From contig NZ_JACHMP010000001.1 of NCBI RefSeq assembly GCF_014204985.1, positions 3,038,001-3,102,000 of the forward strand: a DNA stretch of 64,000 bases, read 5' to 3'. Both the position numbers and the translations under genes were made by a program. Position 1 is the first letter of the stretch; each line of letters starts with the position of its first letter. Below, one piece after another: positions 11,491 to 18,756 of this stretch. This stretch comes from Streptosporangium becharense. GTDB lineage: Bacteria; Actinomycetota; Actinomycetes; Streptosporangiales; Streptosporangiaceae. The notes beneath the pieces were generated by a model. That model had not been told where the DNA came from. It searched no databases and saw nothing but the letters and a program-made list of their open reading frames with translations.

Positions 11491-12657
11491 GTGGACCTCG
11501 ACGCGTTCCGGGAACTGCTGACCCCGCTCGGCCAGGAGGCGCTGGACGCCGCGGCACAGGTGGCCGGGGACGACCCGGTCTCGGCGGTGACGCGGCTGCG
11601 CAGACGCTACGACGCCGGGCTGGTCTCGGCGGCGCTGACCCAGGCCGGGCTCAGGCTGCGCGCGCGGGAGAAGTTCGGCGCGGACGCCGACCTGATGTAC
11701 TTCACCCCCGCGGGGCTGGAGCAGGCCACCCGCCGCGAGGTCGCCGACCACCGGGCACGACGCATCCCCGCGGGCTCGCGGGTCGCCGACGTCTGCTGCG
11801 GCATCGGCGGGGACCTGCTGGCCCTGGCCAGGGCCGGGTGCGTCGTGGAGGCCGTCGACGCCGACCCCCTCACCGCCGCGGTCGCCTGGGCCAACGCCGA
11901 GGCCCTGGGGTTCGGCGACCGGGTCTCGGTTCGCGCGGCGGACGCCTCGGCACTCGACCCCTCGGCCTTCGACGTGCTGTTCGCCGACCCCGCCCGCCGC
12001 ACGGCGCGCGGCCGGACCTTCGACCCGGCGGCCTACTCCCCGCCCTGGCCGGACGTGCTGGAGATGGTGGCCAAGGCGGAGGCGGCCTGCCTGAAGGTCG
12101 CCCCCGGCATCCCGTACGAGTTCCTGCCCGAGGGGACGGAGGCGGAGTGGGTCTCCTACCGGGGCGACGTCAAGGAGGCCGTCATCTGGTGCGGCGCGCT
12201 GGCGGGCGGGGTGGGACGCCGGGCCACGATGCTCCCGTCCGGCGCCACGATGACGCCCGACCCGGGGCTCGGCGCGGCGCCGACCGGCCCGGTCGGCCGG
12301 TTCGTCTACGAGCCGGACGGCGCGGCGATCCGGGCCCATCTGGTCGCGGAGGTCGCCGCCGCGGTCGGCGGGCGCCTGCTCGACCCGCACATCGCCTACA
12401 TCACCGCCGACACCGCGACCCCGACCCCGTGGGCGTCGCGGTACGAGGTGCACGAGACGCTGCCGTTCTCGTTGAAGCGGTTGCGGGCGGCGCTCCGCGA
12501 ACGGGGGGTGGGCAATGTGACGATCAAGAAACGGGGTTCGGCGGTCGACGTCGAGCGTCTCAGAAAGGATCTACGGCTCTCCGGCCGTGAATCCGCGGTG
12601 GTCATTCTGACCCGGATCGGGGAAAGGCCGTTCGCCTTCGTCTGCGGTCCGTGCTGA
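11491..12657 (+). CDS. THUMP-like class I SAM-dependent methyltransferase
   Basis: A 388-residue predicted methyltransferase. SAM-binding motif I is VADVCCGIGGDLLALA, the acidic strand-2 end is VEAVDADP, and motif IV reads FADPARR, a D-P-A-R variant. The C-terminal half (about 290-388), with VTIKKRGSAVDVERLRK and GRESAVVILTR, matches the THUMP-like domain found in actinobacterial proteins of this kind. A nucleic-acid substrate is therefore likely (inference), but which RNA is not known. GTG start; only a weak ribosome-binding site is present, consistent with the TAGCGT leaderless promoter. Confidence 0.82.
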   Translation: MDLDAFRELLTPLGQEALDAAAQVAGDDPVSAVTRLRRRYDAGLVSAALTQAGLRLRAREKFGADADLMYFTPAGLEQATRREVADHRARRIPAGSRVADVCCGIGGDLLALARAGCVVEAVDADPLTAAVAWANAEALGFGDRVSVRAADASALDPSAFDVLFADPARRTARGRTFDPAAYSPPWPDVLEMVAKAEAACLKVAPGIPYEFLPEGTEAEWVSYRGDVKEAVIWCGALAGGVGRRATMLPSGATMTPDPGLGAAPTGPVGRFVYEPDGAAIRAHLVAEVAAAVGGRLLDPHIAYITADTATPTPWASRYEVHETLPFSLKRLRAALRERGVGNVTIKKRGSAVDVERLRKDLRLSGRESAVVILTRIGERPFAFVCGPC

Positions 12658-12845
12658 CCAGCCTAAATGGACGATTGCCGCAATTCATATGTAATTCCCA
12701 CCCTTTACCTTCGGTTCCGGGAAATCCCGATCGGACGGCCGGGGTCGCCGGACGGGAGTTCTCCTCTCCGCGGTTTTCCGCTTTCATCGGTGAACCGGGT
12801 CGATCCCGCCACGCGGCCGGCCGTCGGTGGGCGGAGGAGTCCCCG
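12658..12845. other. Intergenic stretch after the methyltransferase
   Basis: The first 60 nt are unusually A/T-rich for this window. No stem-loop terminator and no supportable gene were seen up to the short frame at 12846. Confidence 0.4.
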
Positions 12846-12962
12846 GTGGATCTCTCCGGCCCCACCCCGCTCCGGCCGGACGACCCGGCGGCCTCCGGCC
12901 GGACGCGCGACCTCCTCGTCCGCGCCGGCGTCCGCCGGCCCGCCGCCCCGCGCGCGCTCTAG
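12846..12962 (+). CDS. Possible 38-residue small protein
   Basis: A GTG-initiated short frame (VDLSGPTPLRPDD...) with GGAGGAG 6 nt upstream and strong G/C at third codon positions. It is rich in Arg, Pro and Ala with no recognisable domain, and its stop overlaps the 3' end of the opposite-strand marR gene by 4 nt. The ribosome-binding site is its main support; it could equally be non-coding. Confidence 0.25.
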   Translation: MDLSGPTPLRPDDPAASGRTRDLLVRAGVRRPAAPRAL

Positions 12963-13447
12963 GGGGCGGCCTCCCGGCACAGGTTGCCCCTGACCACGCC
13001 CAGCAGCGAAGACAGCACCGCGGTCTGCTCGTGGGTGAGCCCCCGGGTGGTCCGGCGGTTGGCCTCCGCGAGGATCCGGTTCACCGCGGGACGGAGGGCG
13101 TCGCCCGCCGGGGTCGTGCTCACGATGCTGATCCGCCGGTTGGCGGGGCTGGGCGTGCGGCTGACGAAACCGCTGCGTTCCAGGCGCTGCAGGCTCTTGG
13201 TCATCGTCGACATGTCGATGCCGAGCATCCTGGCCAGGGCGTTCTGCGTCTGGGGGCCGTGCTCCCACAGCGAGGTCATCACCCGTTCCTGGCCCGGGTA
13301 GAGGTCGATCTCCGCCAGCAGGCCGGCGAGAAGCACGCGGTAACCGCGGGTCGCCTGGGCCATCAGGCAGTTGAGGCTGAGTTCGTCGCCTCCCCCGTCA
13401 CAACTCGCGACCGGGCCGGCACCTTCGTCGATCAGCGGCTCCACCAT
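12959..13447 (-). CDS. MarR-family transcriptional regulator
   Basis: A 162-residue winged-helix repressor-like protein. The helix-turn-helix region is visible in WEHGPQTQNALARMLGIDMSTMTKSLQRLERSGFV (about 62-96), followed by the wing (TPSPANRRISIVSTTPAG). AGGAGG 7 nt before the ATG fixes the start. It is divergent from the ene-reductase gene, and the 113-nt gap between their start codons contains three TTGG-N4-CCAA sites. Auto-repression and control of the reductase by an electrophile or aromatic ligand is the likely scheme, by analogy with other MarR/ene-reductase pairs. Confidence 0.9.
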   Translation of the reverse strand: MVEPLIDEGAGPVASCDGGGDELSLNCLMAQATRGYRVLLAGLLAEIDLYPGQERVMTSLWEHGPQTQNALARMLGIDMSTMTKSLQRLERSGFVSRTPSPANRRISIVSTTPAGDALRPAVNRILAEANRRTTRGLTHEQTAVLSSLLGVVRGNLCREAAP

Positions 13448-13488
13448 GTCAGATCCTCCTGTCCTCCCCCGAGACTACCGCTTGCATA

Positions 13489-13541
13489 TTGGCCGACCAA
13501 GTTGTAGAACTACTCATTGGCTGGCCAAGTTGGTCGGCCAA
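13489..13541. promoter_or_regulatory. Triple operator of the MarR regulator
   Basis: Three 12-bp sites of form TTGG-N4-CCAA: 13489-13500 (TTGGCCGACCAA), 13517-13528 (TTGGCTGGCCAA) and 13530-13541 (TTGGTCGGCCAA). The first and third are exact reverse complements. Sites one and two share the longer context ATTGGC..(A/G)CCAAGTTG. They lie between the divergent starts, covering the probable promoters of both genes. Confidence 0.8.
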
Positions 13542-13560
13542 CAAAGGGAAGGAACCAGTC

Positions 13561-14619
13561 ATGCCGTTCTCGACGTACAAGCTCGGTGACCTCCGGCTGC
13601 CCAACCGGATCGTCATGGCCCCCATGACGCGCTCACGCGCCTACGTGGACGGGATCCCCTCCTCGCTGACCGCGCTCTACTACGCCCAGCGGGCTTCAGC
13701 CGGTCTCATCGTCACCGAGGGCGTCCAGCCCAGCCAGGCCGGCAAGGGCTACATGGACACGCCGGGCCTGCACACCGACGAGCAGGTGGCGGGCTGGCGC
13801 GTGGTCACCGACGCCGTCCACGCGGCGGGCGGCAGGATCTTCGCCCAGGTCATGCACGCCGGGCGGATCGGCCACCCCGCCAACACCGGCGCGCTGCCCG
13901 TCGGCCCGTCGGCCGTACAGGCCGCCGGACAGATCTTCACCCCCGAGGGCATGCAGGACCTTCCCGAGCCGCTGGAGCTGTCCACCGCCGAGATCGAGAC
14001 GACGGTGCAGGACTTCGCGGACGCCGCCGCCCGCGCCATCGAGGCGGGCTTCGACGGAGTCGAGCTGCACGGCGCCAACGGCTACCTCGTCCACCAGTTC
14101 CTGTCGCAGAACGCCAACCTGCGCGACGACCGCTACGGCGGGTCGGTGGAGAACCGGATCCGCTTCGCCGTGGAGATCGCCCGCGCGGTCGTGGACCGGA
14201 TCGGCGCGGAGCGGGTCGGCATCCGGCTCTCCCCCGGCAACGGTGCCCAGGACCTGGTCGAGGACGACATGCACGAGGTCTACCCGGCACTGGTCTCGGC
14301 GCTCGCCGATCTCGGCCTGACCTACCTGCACCTGGTGGCGAGCCCGTCCGACGATCTCAACCGGGAGATCCGCAAGTCGTGGCCGACCACCCTGATCGTG
14401 AACGACCCCTCGATCGCCGACCCGGCGGCGCGGCTCGCGCACTGGCTGGAGCGGGACGCCGACCTGGTCGCGCTGGGCACGGCGTTCCTGGCCAACCCGG
14501 ACCTGCCGGTGCGCCTGCTCCTCGGCGCCGAACTCGGCCAGCCCGACTTCGCCACCGCCTTCGGCGGCGACCACCGCGGCTACACCGACTACCCGACGCT
14601 GGCCGTGCACACCGCGTGA
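13561..14619 (+). CDS. Old yellow enzyme family ene-reductase (NADH:flavin oxidoreductase)
   Basis: A 352-residue FMN-dependent TIM-barrel enzyme expected to reduce activated C=C bonds of unsaturated carbonyls or nitro compounds with NAD(P)H. The start at MPFSTYKLGDLRLPNRIV follows GGGAAGGA; a longer frame would run through the operators. Recognisable motifs are MAPMTRSRA near the N-terminus, QVMHAGR, the HGANGYLVHQFLS substrate/FMN segment and RYGGSVENR. The C-terminal GTAFLANPDLP is the phosphate-binding end. Its neighbour is the MarR regulator, suggesting substrate induction. Probably a detoxification function. Confidence 0.93.
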   Translation: MPFSTYKLGDLRLPNRIVMAPMTRSRAYVDGIPSSLTALYYAQRASAGLIVTEGVQPSQAGKGYMDTPGLHTDEQVAGWRVVTDAVHAAGGRIFAQVMHAGRIGHPANTGALPVGPSAVQAAGQIFTPEGMQDLPEPLELSTAEIETTVQDFADAAARAIEAGFDGVELHGANGYLVHQFLSQNANLRDDRYGGSVENRIRFAVEIARAVVDRIGAERVGIRLSPGNGAQDLVEDDMHEVYPALVSALADLGLTYLHLVASPSDDLNREIRKSWPTTLIVNDPSIADPAARLAHWLERDADLVALGTAFLANPDLPVRLLLGAELGQPDFATAFGGDHRGYTDYPTLAVHTA

Positions 14620-14644
14620 CCCCGGCGCCCGGCCGCCCGGCCGG

Positions 14645-15676
14645 TCAGACGTGCACGGTGGTGATCGGCAGCGACGAGTCGGCGGGAATGTCCAGCCGCG
14701 ACGGCACGACCCCCGCCGACACCAGGTCCGAGCCCAGCGCGGCCACCATGGCCCCGTTGTCGGTGCACAGGCCCGGGCTGGGCACGCGCAGCCGGACGCC
14801 GGCCGCGTCGCAGCGCTCCTGGGCCATGGCCCGCAGGCGGGAGTTGGCCGCCACCCCGCCGCCGATCAGCAGGTCGTCGACGCCGTACTTCGCGCACGCC
14901 TGCAGAGCCTTGCGGGTCAGCACGTCGACGACGGCCTCCTGGAACGACGCCGCCACGTCGGGCACGTGGATCGCCCCGCCCGACCGCTGCCGGGCCTCCA
15001 CCCACCGGGCCACGGCGGTCTTCAGGCCGGAGAAGGAGAAGTCGAGCGTCCCGTCGTCGTACTTGCCGCGGGGGAACGCCACGGCGGTGCCGGAACCCTC
15101 CCGGGCCACCCGGTCGATGTGCGGCCCGCCGGGGAACGGCAGGCCGAGGACGCGGGCCACCTTGTCGAACGCCTCACCCGCCGCGTCGTCCACCGTGGAC
15201 CCCAGCGAGACGACCTCCTCGGCCACGTCCGGCACGAGCAGCAGCGAGGAGTGACCACCGGAGACCAGCATGGCGATGCACGGCTTGGGCAGGGCACCGT
15301 GTTCGAGCTGGTCGACGGCGACGTGGGCGGCCAGGTGGTTCACCCCGTAGAGGGGCACGCCCAGGCCCAGGGCGTACGCCTTGGCCGCGGCGACGCCGAC
15401 CAGCAACGCCCCCGACAGCCCCGGCCCGGCGGTCACCGCGATCGCGTCGACGTCGGTGAGACGCATGCCGGCCCGCTCCAGGGCCCGCTCCACCGTCGGG
15501 GTCATGGCCTCCAGGTGTGCCCGGGAGGCGACCTCGGGAACCACCCCGCCGAACCGGGCGTGCTGCTCGACGCTGGAGGCGATGGTGTTGGCCAGCAGGG
15601 TGTGCCCTCGGACGATGCCCACGCCCGTCTCGTCGCACGAGGTCTCGATGCCGAGGACCACGGGTTCGTCACGCAT
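14645..15676 (-). CDS. tsaD: tRNA N6-adenosine threonylcarbamoyltransferase TsaD
   Basis: A 343-residue enzyme that transfers the threonylcarbamoyl group to A37 of ANN-decoding tRNAs, making t6A. The ASKHA-fold start [16 protein letters not shown], the metal-binding NHLAAH motif and SGGHSSLLL are intact. The start ATG overlaps the rimI stop by 8 nt, giving a tightly coupled tsaB-rimI-tsaD unit. It follows the M. tuberculosis gcp order, though groES is not adjacent here because a 4-kb accessory block is inserted. Confidence 0.97.
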   Translation of the reverse strand: MRDEPVVLGIETSCDETGVGIVRGHTLLANTIASSVEQHARFGGVVPEVASRAHLEAMTPTVERALERAGMRLTDVDAIAVTAGPGLSGALLVGVAAAKAYALGLGVPLYGVNHLAAHVAVDQLEHGALPKPCIAMLVSGGHSSLLLVPDVAEEVVSLGSTVDDAAGEAFDKVARVLGLPFPGGPHIDRVAREGSGTAVAFPRGKYDDGTLDFSFSGLKTAVARWVEARQRSGGAIHVPDVAASFQEAVVDVLTRKALQACAKYGVDDLLIGGGVAANSRLRAMAQERCDAAGVRLRVPSPGLCTDNGAMVAALGSDLVSAGVVPSRLDIPADSSLPITTVHV

Positions 15677-16124
15677 GGAGATCCTTCTTCATCATGATCG
15701 CGTCGGTGCCGTCTTCGTAGTAGCGGCGGCGGACGCCGATCCGCTCGAACCCGAACCTGTCGTACACCGCCTGCGCGCCGGGGTTGTCGGCGCGCACCTC
15801 CAGGAAGACCGAGACCGCACCGCGCCGCGCGGCCTCGGTGAGGAGGTCGGTGAGCATGGCGCCGCCGATCCCGGCCCGCCGCCGGGAGGACAGGACGGCG
15901 ATCGTCTGCACGTCGGCCTGGTCGCCCGCCGCCGCGAGACCGGCGTAGCCGACGATCTCGCCGTCGACCAGGGCCACCACGTAGTGACGGGTTCTCGGCT
16001 GGTCCGCCAGCTCGCCGCGGAGCATGCCCTCGCTCCACGCGTCGGAGGGAAAGGTCTCGCGCTCGATCTCCATCACCGCGGGCAGGTCGTCCACGGTCAT
16101 CTGTCGCAGCACGGCACCGCTCAT
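15669..16124 (-). CDS. rimI: Ribosomal protein S18 alanine N-acetyltransferase RimI
   Basis: A 151-residue GNAT acetyltransferase. The acetyl-CoA pyrophosphate loop is [13 protein letters not shown], and the C-terminal [23 protein letters not shown] is typical of RimI. It acetylates protein N-termini; S18 is the classical substrate, but actinobacterial RimI may be broader. Start overlaps the tsaB stop (ATGA), and its end overlaps tsaD by 8 nt, so translation of the three genes is coupled. Confidence 0.95.
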   Translation of the reverse strand: MSGAVLRQMTVDDLPAVMEIERETFPSDAWSEGMLRGELADQPRTRHYVVALVDGEIVGYAGLAAAGDQADVQTIAVLSSRRRAGIGGAMLTDLLTEAARRGAVSVFLEVRADNPGAQAVYDRFGFERIGVRRRYYEDGTDAIMMKKDLHA

Positions 16125-16804
16125 GCGGACACCTTCTTGGGTGCCCCCGGCACCTGGGCGTCGGGGCGGCGCAGGTAGATCGGGCGGGGCAGGCTCAGCA
16201 CGGGGTGCGTGCCGTTCTCCACGACCTCCCGGACGTCCGGCGCGCCGAGCTGCTCGGCGGCCAGCGCCGCCAGCGCCCCGGCGTACGGATACTCACCGGC
16301 GTCGAGCAGGCGGGAGGCGCCGAGGACCTCGGCGTACATCCGGGCGCCCGCGCCGACCAGGGGGAGCTCCCCCGGCAGGTCGTGCGGCCGGTCGACCGCG
16401 GGACCGGACAGACGGGTGCGCATGTCCTGGTAGTGCCCCCAGAACACCTCCTTGCGCCGGGCGTCGGTGGCCACCAGGAACGGCTCCGCCAGCCCGCTGC
16501 CGTAGGCGAGCGCGTCGAGCGTGCACACCCCGTACGCCGGGACGCCCAGCGAGGTCGCGAGGGCCTGGGCGGTGACCAGGCCGACCCGCAGCCCCGTGTA
16601 GGGGCCGGGGCCCGCTCCGGCGACGACGGCCGTGACGTCGCCGAGCGACGCCCCGGCCTCGCGCAGGACCGTCTCGATCGTGGGAACCAGCAGCTCACCG
16701 TGGCGGCGCGCGTCTATCGTCGTCGACTCGGCGAGGACCCTCGCACCGTCGTGCAACGCTGCGGTGACGGCGGGGGTCGCGGTGTCAAAGGCCAGGACCA
16801 GCAC
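16121..16804 (-). CDS. tsaB: tRNA t6A biosynthesis protein TsaB
   Basis: A 227-residue ASKHA-fold partner of TsaD (VLVLAFDTATPAVTAALHDG; GAGPGPYTGLRVGL). It lacks catalytic residues and dimerises with TsaD as a scaffold with TsaE. Starts with GTG, no Shine-Dalgarno sequence, and has a TAGGCT hexamer 8 nt upstream, so it probably heads a leaderless tsaB-rimI-tsaD transcript separate from tsaE. Confidence 0.95.
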   Translation of the reverse strand: MLVLAFDTATPAVTAALHDGARVLAESTTIDARRHGELLVPTIETVLREAGASLGDVTAVVAGAGPGPYTGLRVGLVTAQALATSLGVPAYGVCTLDALAYGSGLAEPFLVATDARRKEVFWGHYQDMRTRLSGPAVDRPHDLPGELPLVGAGARMYAEVLGASRLLDAGEYPYAGALAALAAEQLGAPDVREVVENGTHPVLSLPRPIYLRRPDAQVPGAPKKVSA

Positions 16805-16812
16805 GAACAGTT

Positions 16813-16818
16813 AGCCTA
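16813..16818 (-). promoter_or_regulatory. Probable leaderless -10 (TAGGCT) of tsaB
   Basis: On the minus strand TAGGCT ends 8 nt before the GTG start. The same hexamer at nearly the same distance precedes coaA and the large proline-rich gene. Confidence 0.5.
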
Positions 16819-16867
16819 GTCCGTCCCGCGAGGGCTTTAGGGCGATCACCGCACGACAGCGGCCGGC

Positions 16868-17422
16868 TCAGGCCCCGACGAGGGTGGCGTAGACGATGAA
16901 GTTGTCGCGGTACTCGCCGTCGTCCCGGTCGAACTCACCGCCGCAGGTGATCAGCCGCAGGCCGTCCTCCAGGTAGACCTTGTCGGCGGGGAAGCGCGTC
17001 TTGCTGGTCTGCTCGACGGAGTCGACCCGGTAGTGGGCCACCTTGCCGTCGCTGCGCACGACCTTGATGGCCTGCCCCTCCTTGATCTCCTTGAGCCGGT
17101 AGAAGACCGCCGGAGCGGTCTTGGTGTCGACATGCCCGAGGATCACCGCGGGTCCCTCGTCCCCGGGGACGACGCTGTCCTCGACCCAGCCCGCCGTGCC
17201 GGGCTTCTCATACGGCGGCAGGTCGATCCGGCCGCCCGTCACGCCCAGCTTCATCAGGGGCGCCTTGATGCCTAGGGACGGGATGTCGATGCGCTCGGGC
17301 ACGACCGAGACACGGGCGGGAGCGTCCTCCTCCCCCCCGCCCCTGGTGCCGAACGCCACCATGACCGCGCCGGTGAGGGCCCCGGCCAGGACGACCCTGG
17401 ACCAGCGGGTGGAACCTGCCAT
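16868..17422 (-). CDS. Class F sortase
   Basis: A 184-residue secreted transpeptidase. After a short membrane anchor (about residues 9-25) comes a sortase beta-barrel with all catalytic residues: His97 in ILGHVDT, Cys160 in LITCGGEF and Arg172 in EYRDNF. Length and motifs match class F of actinobacteria. It would cleave a sorting motif and join the protein to peptidoglycan or another amine. It lies 6 nt after the lipoprotein/sorting-signal gene, its likely substrate. The pair sits between tsaE and tsaB, which are adjacent in mycobacteria. Confidence 0.92.
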   Translation of the reverse strand: MAGSTRWSRVVLAGALTGAVMVAFGTRGGGEEDAPARVSVVPERIDIPSLGIKAPLMKLGVTGGRIDLPPYEKPGTAGWVEDSVVPGDEGPAVILGHVDTKTAPAVFYRLKEIKEGQAIKVVRSDGKVAHYRVDSVEQTSKTRFPADKVYLEDGLRLITCGGEFDRDDGEYRDNFIVYATLVGA

Positions 17423-17428
17423 CGCGGC

Positions 17429-18097
17429 CTACGAGCGACGGCGACGCGCGATCACGACGCCGATGCCTCCCGCGAGGGCGACGCCGAGCAGGGCGCCCGA
17501 CGCGCCGATCGGCATGCTCCCGTCACCGGGACCGCCGGCCGCGGTGCCGCCGCCGCCCGTGTGCGGGGCCTCGGTGCTGATGATCGTCCGGGTCGGCTTG
17601 GAGGTGGGCTTGTCCGTGGGGTCGGCGGACGGCCGGGAGTCGTCCACGATCCTGAGACTGGCCTTGCCGGTGTCGTTGGTGCCCTCACAGCGGGCGTTGA
17701 CCTCGTAGACGCCGGCCGCCGTGCCGTCCGCCACGGTGGCCTGGCCGCGGACCCAGGGACGCGGGACGGGCGTGGCGGTGCCGGAGGGGGTGGGGGTGGC
17801 GGTGGCGAGGATCGGATCGAGGGTGACGGGAGTGCGGAAGATCCGGGAGGAGGCGGTGCCGCGGTGCTCCGGACCGCCCTGGGGGATCGGGCAGTTGGCT
17901 AAGACCCACACCTTCTGCCCCGCCTTGGCGCGGGCCGGCTGGAGCTGGACCTCGATGTCCTCCCGGCTGCTGCCCGTGTCGGGCGGGGCGGTCGTGGACG
18001 CGCCCGCGGGGCTGCCCGTGTTCGCCTCGGCCGTGCACCCGGCCACCCCGAAGACGGCGATGGCCCCCAGAACCGCGACATGCTTGACGCTTGGCAC
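17429..18097 (-). CDS. Secreted lipoprotein with C-terminal sorting-like signal, probable sortase substrate
   Basis: A 222-residue envelope protein. The N-terminus is a lipoprotein signal peptide with lipobox VAGC (Cys21). The mature part has a single pair of cysteines (69 and 137) in a compact beta-rich region flanked by Ser/Thr/Pro linkers. The C-terminus has an LPXTG-like APHTG at 177-181, a glycine-rich spacer, a hydrophobic segment (about 200-217) and the basic tail RRRRS. Both a lipid anchor and a sorting or membrane signal are thus present. The APHTG motif is not canonical and is separated from the hydrophobic part by about 19 residues, so sorting is inferred mainly from the adjacent sortase. 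Confidence 0.82.
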   Translation of the reverse strand: MPSVKHVAVLGAIAVFGVAGCTAEANTGSPAGASTTAPPDTGSSREDIEVQLQPARAKAGQKVWVLANCPIPQGGPEHRGTASSRIFRTPVTLDPILATATPTPSGTATPVPRPWVRGQATVADGTAAGVYEVNARCEGTNDTGKASLRIVDDSRPSADPTDKPTSKPTRTIISTEAPHTGGGGTAAGGPGDGSMPIGASGALLGVALAGGIGVVIARRRRS

Positions 18098-18190
18098 CGT
18101 CGAACTCCACTTCGCATCCCGGCCGACGACCCTCGCCCGGCACGATTTCCCGCCTGATCCCCATTAAACATGGGCAAACCCATGAGAGTC

Positions 18191-18210
18191 GATCATCAAC
18201 CCTGATGATC
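18191..18210. other. 8-bp inverted repeat between tsaE and the lipoprotein gene
   Basis: GATCATCA (18191-18198) and TGATGATC (18203-18210) flank four bases. It is A/T-rich for the region and lies 94 nt from each neighbouring gene, so an operator is as likely as a terminator. Confidence 0.4.
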
Positions 18211-18303
18211 TAGACCAATGGGGCGTAGTGCCAGCGTGACAGGATTCCTCGGCCCGCGGGGGTGAAACGAATGACACCCCCGGGAGCGATCAGTGGCCCC
18301 GGG

Positions 18304-18756
18304 TCAGGCGACGCCCGCCCAGCGCGTGCCGACGCCGCGGAGCTCGACGGTGCGCTCCTCTCCCCCGTCGCCCGGCTCGCCGCGGCCGATGGAGATCTCC
18401 AGCCGGTCGTCGGCGAGCCCCTCCACCAGCCCCTCACCCCACTCCACGACCGTCACCGACTCCTCCAGCGAGGCGTCCAGGTCGAGGTCGTCGACCTCCA
18501 GGTCGCCGCCCAGGCGGTAGGCGTCGACATGCACCAGCGCCGGGCCGTCCGCCAGCGAGGGGTGGACCCGGGCGATGACGAAGGTCGGCGAGGTGATCGG
18601 GCCGCGCACCTTGAGCCCTTCGGCGATGCCCTGGACCAGGGTGGTCTTGCCCGCCCCGAGCGGGCCCGAGAGCACCACGAGATCACCCGGGCGCAGCAGC
18701 GCGGCCAGCTCCGTGCCCAGCCCGCGCATCTCCTCCGCGGTCGCGGCGACCCTCAT
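18304..18756 (-). CDS. tsaE: tRNA t6A biosynthesis ATPase TsaE
   Basis: A 150-residue P-loop ATPase (Walker A GPLGAGKTT; HVDAYRL; VEWGEGL) that drives the TsaB-TsaD cycle in t6A synthesis. Its ATG overlaps the alpha/beta-hydrolase stop (ATGA), so it is translated from the nnr-alr-hydrolase-tsaE transcript, not with tsaB. In M. tuberculosis tsaE is adjacent to tsaB; here two envelope genes separate them. Confidence 0.95.
   Translation of the reverse strand: MRVAATAEEMRGLGTELAALLRPGDLVVLSGPLGAGKTTLVQGIAEGLKVRGPITSPTFVIARVHPSLADGPALVHVDAYRLGGDLEVDDLDLDASLEESVTVVEWGEGLVEGLADDRLEISIGRGEPGDGGEERTVELRGVGTRWAGVA

Noticed and set aside
18191-18210. Terminator for tsaE
   Set aside because: Stem is short, A/T-rich and 94 nt from the stop; kept only as an unassigned inverted repeat.
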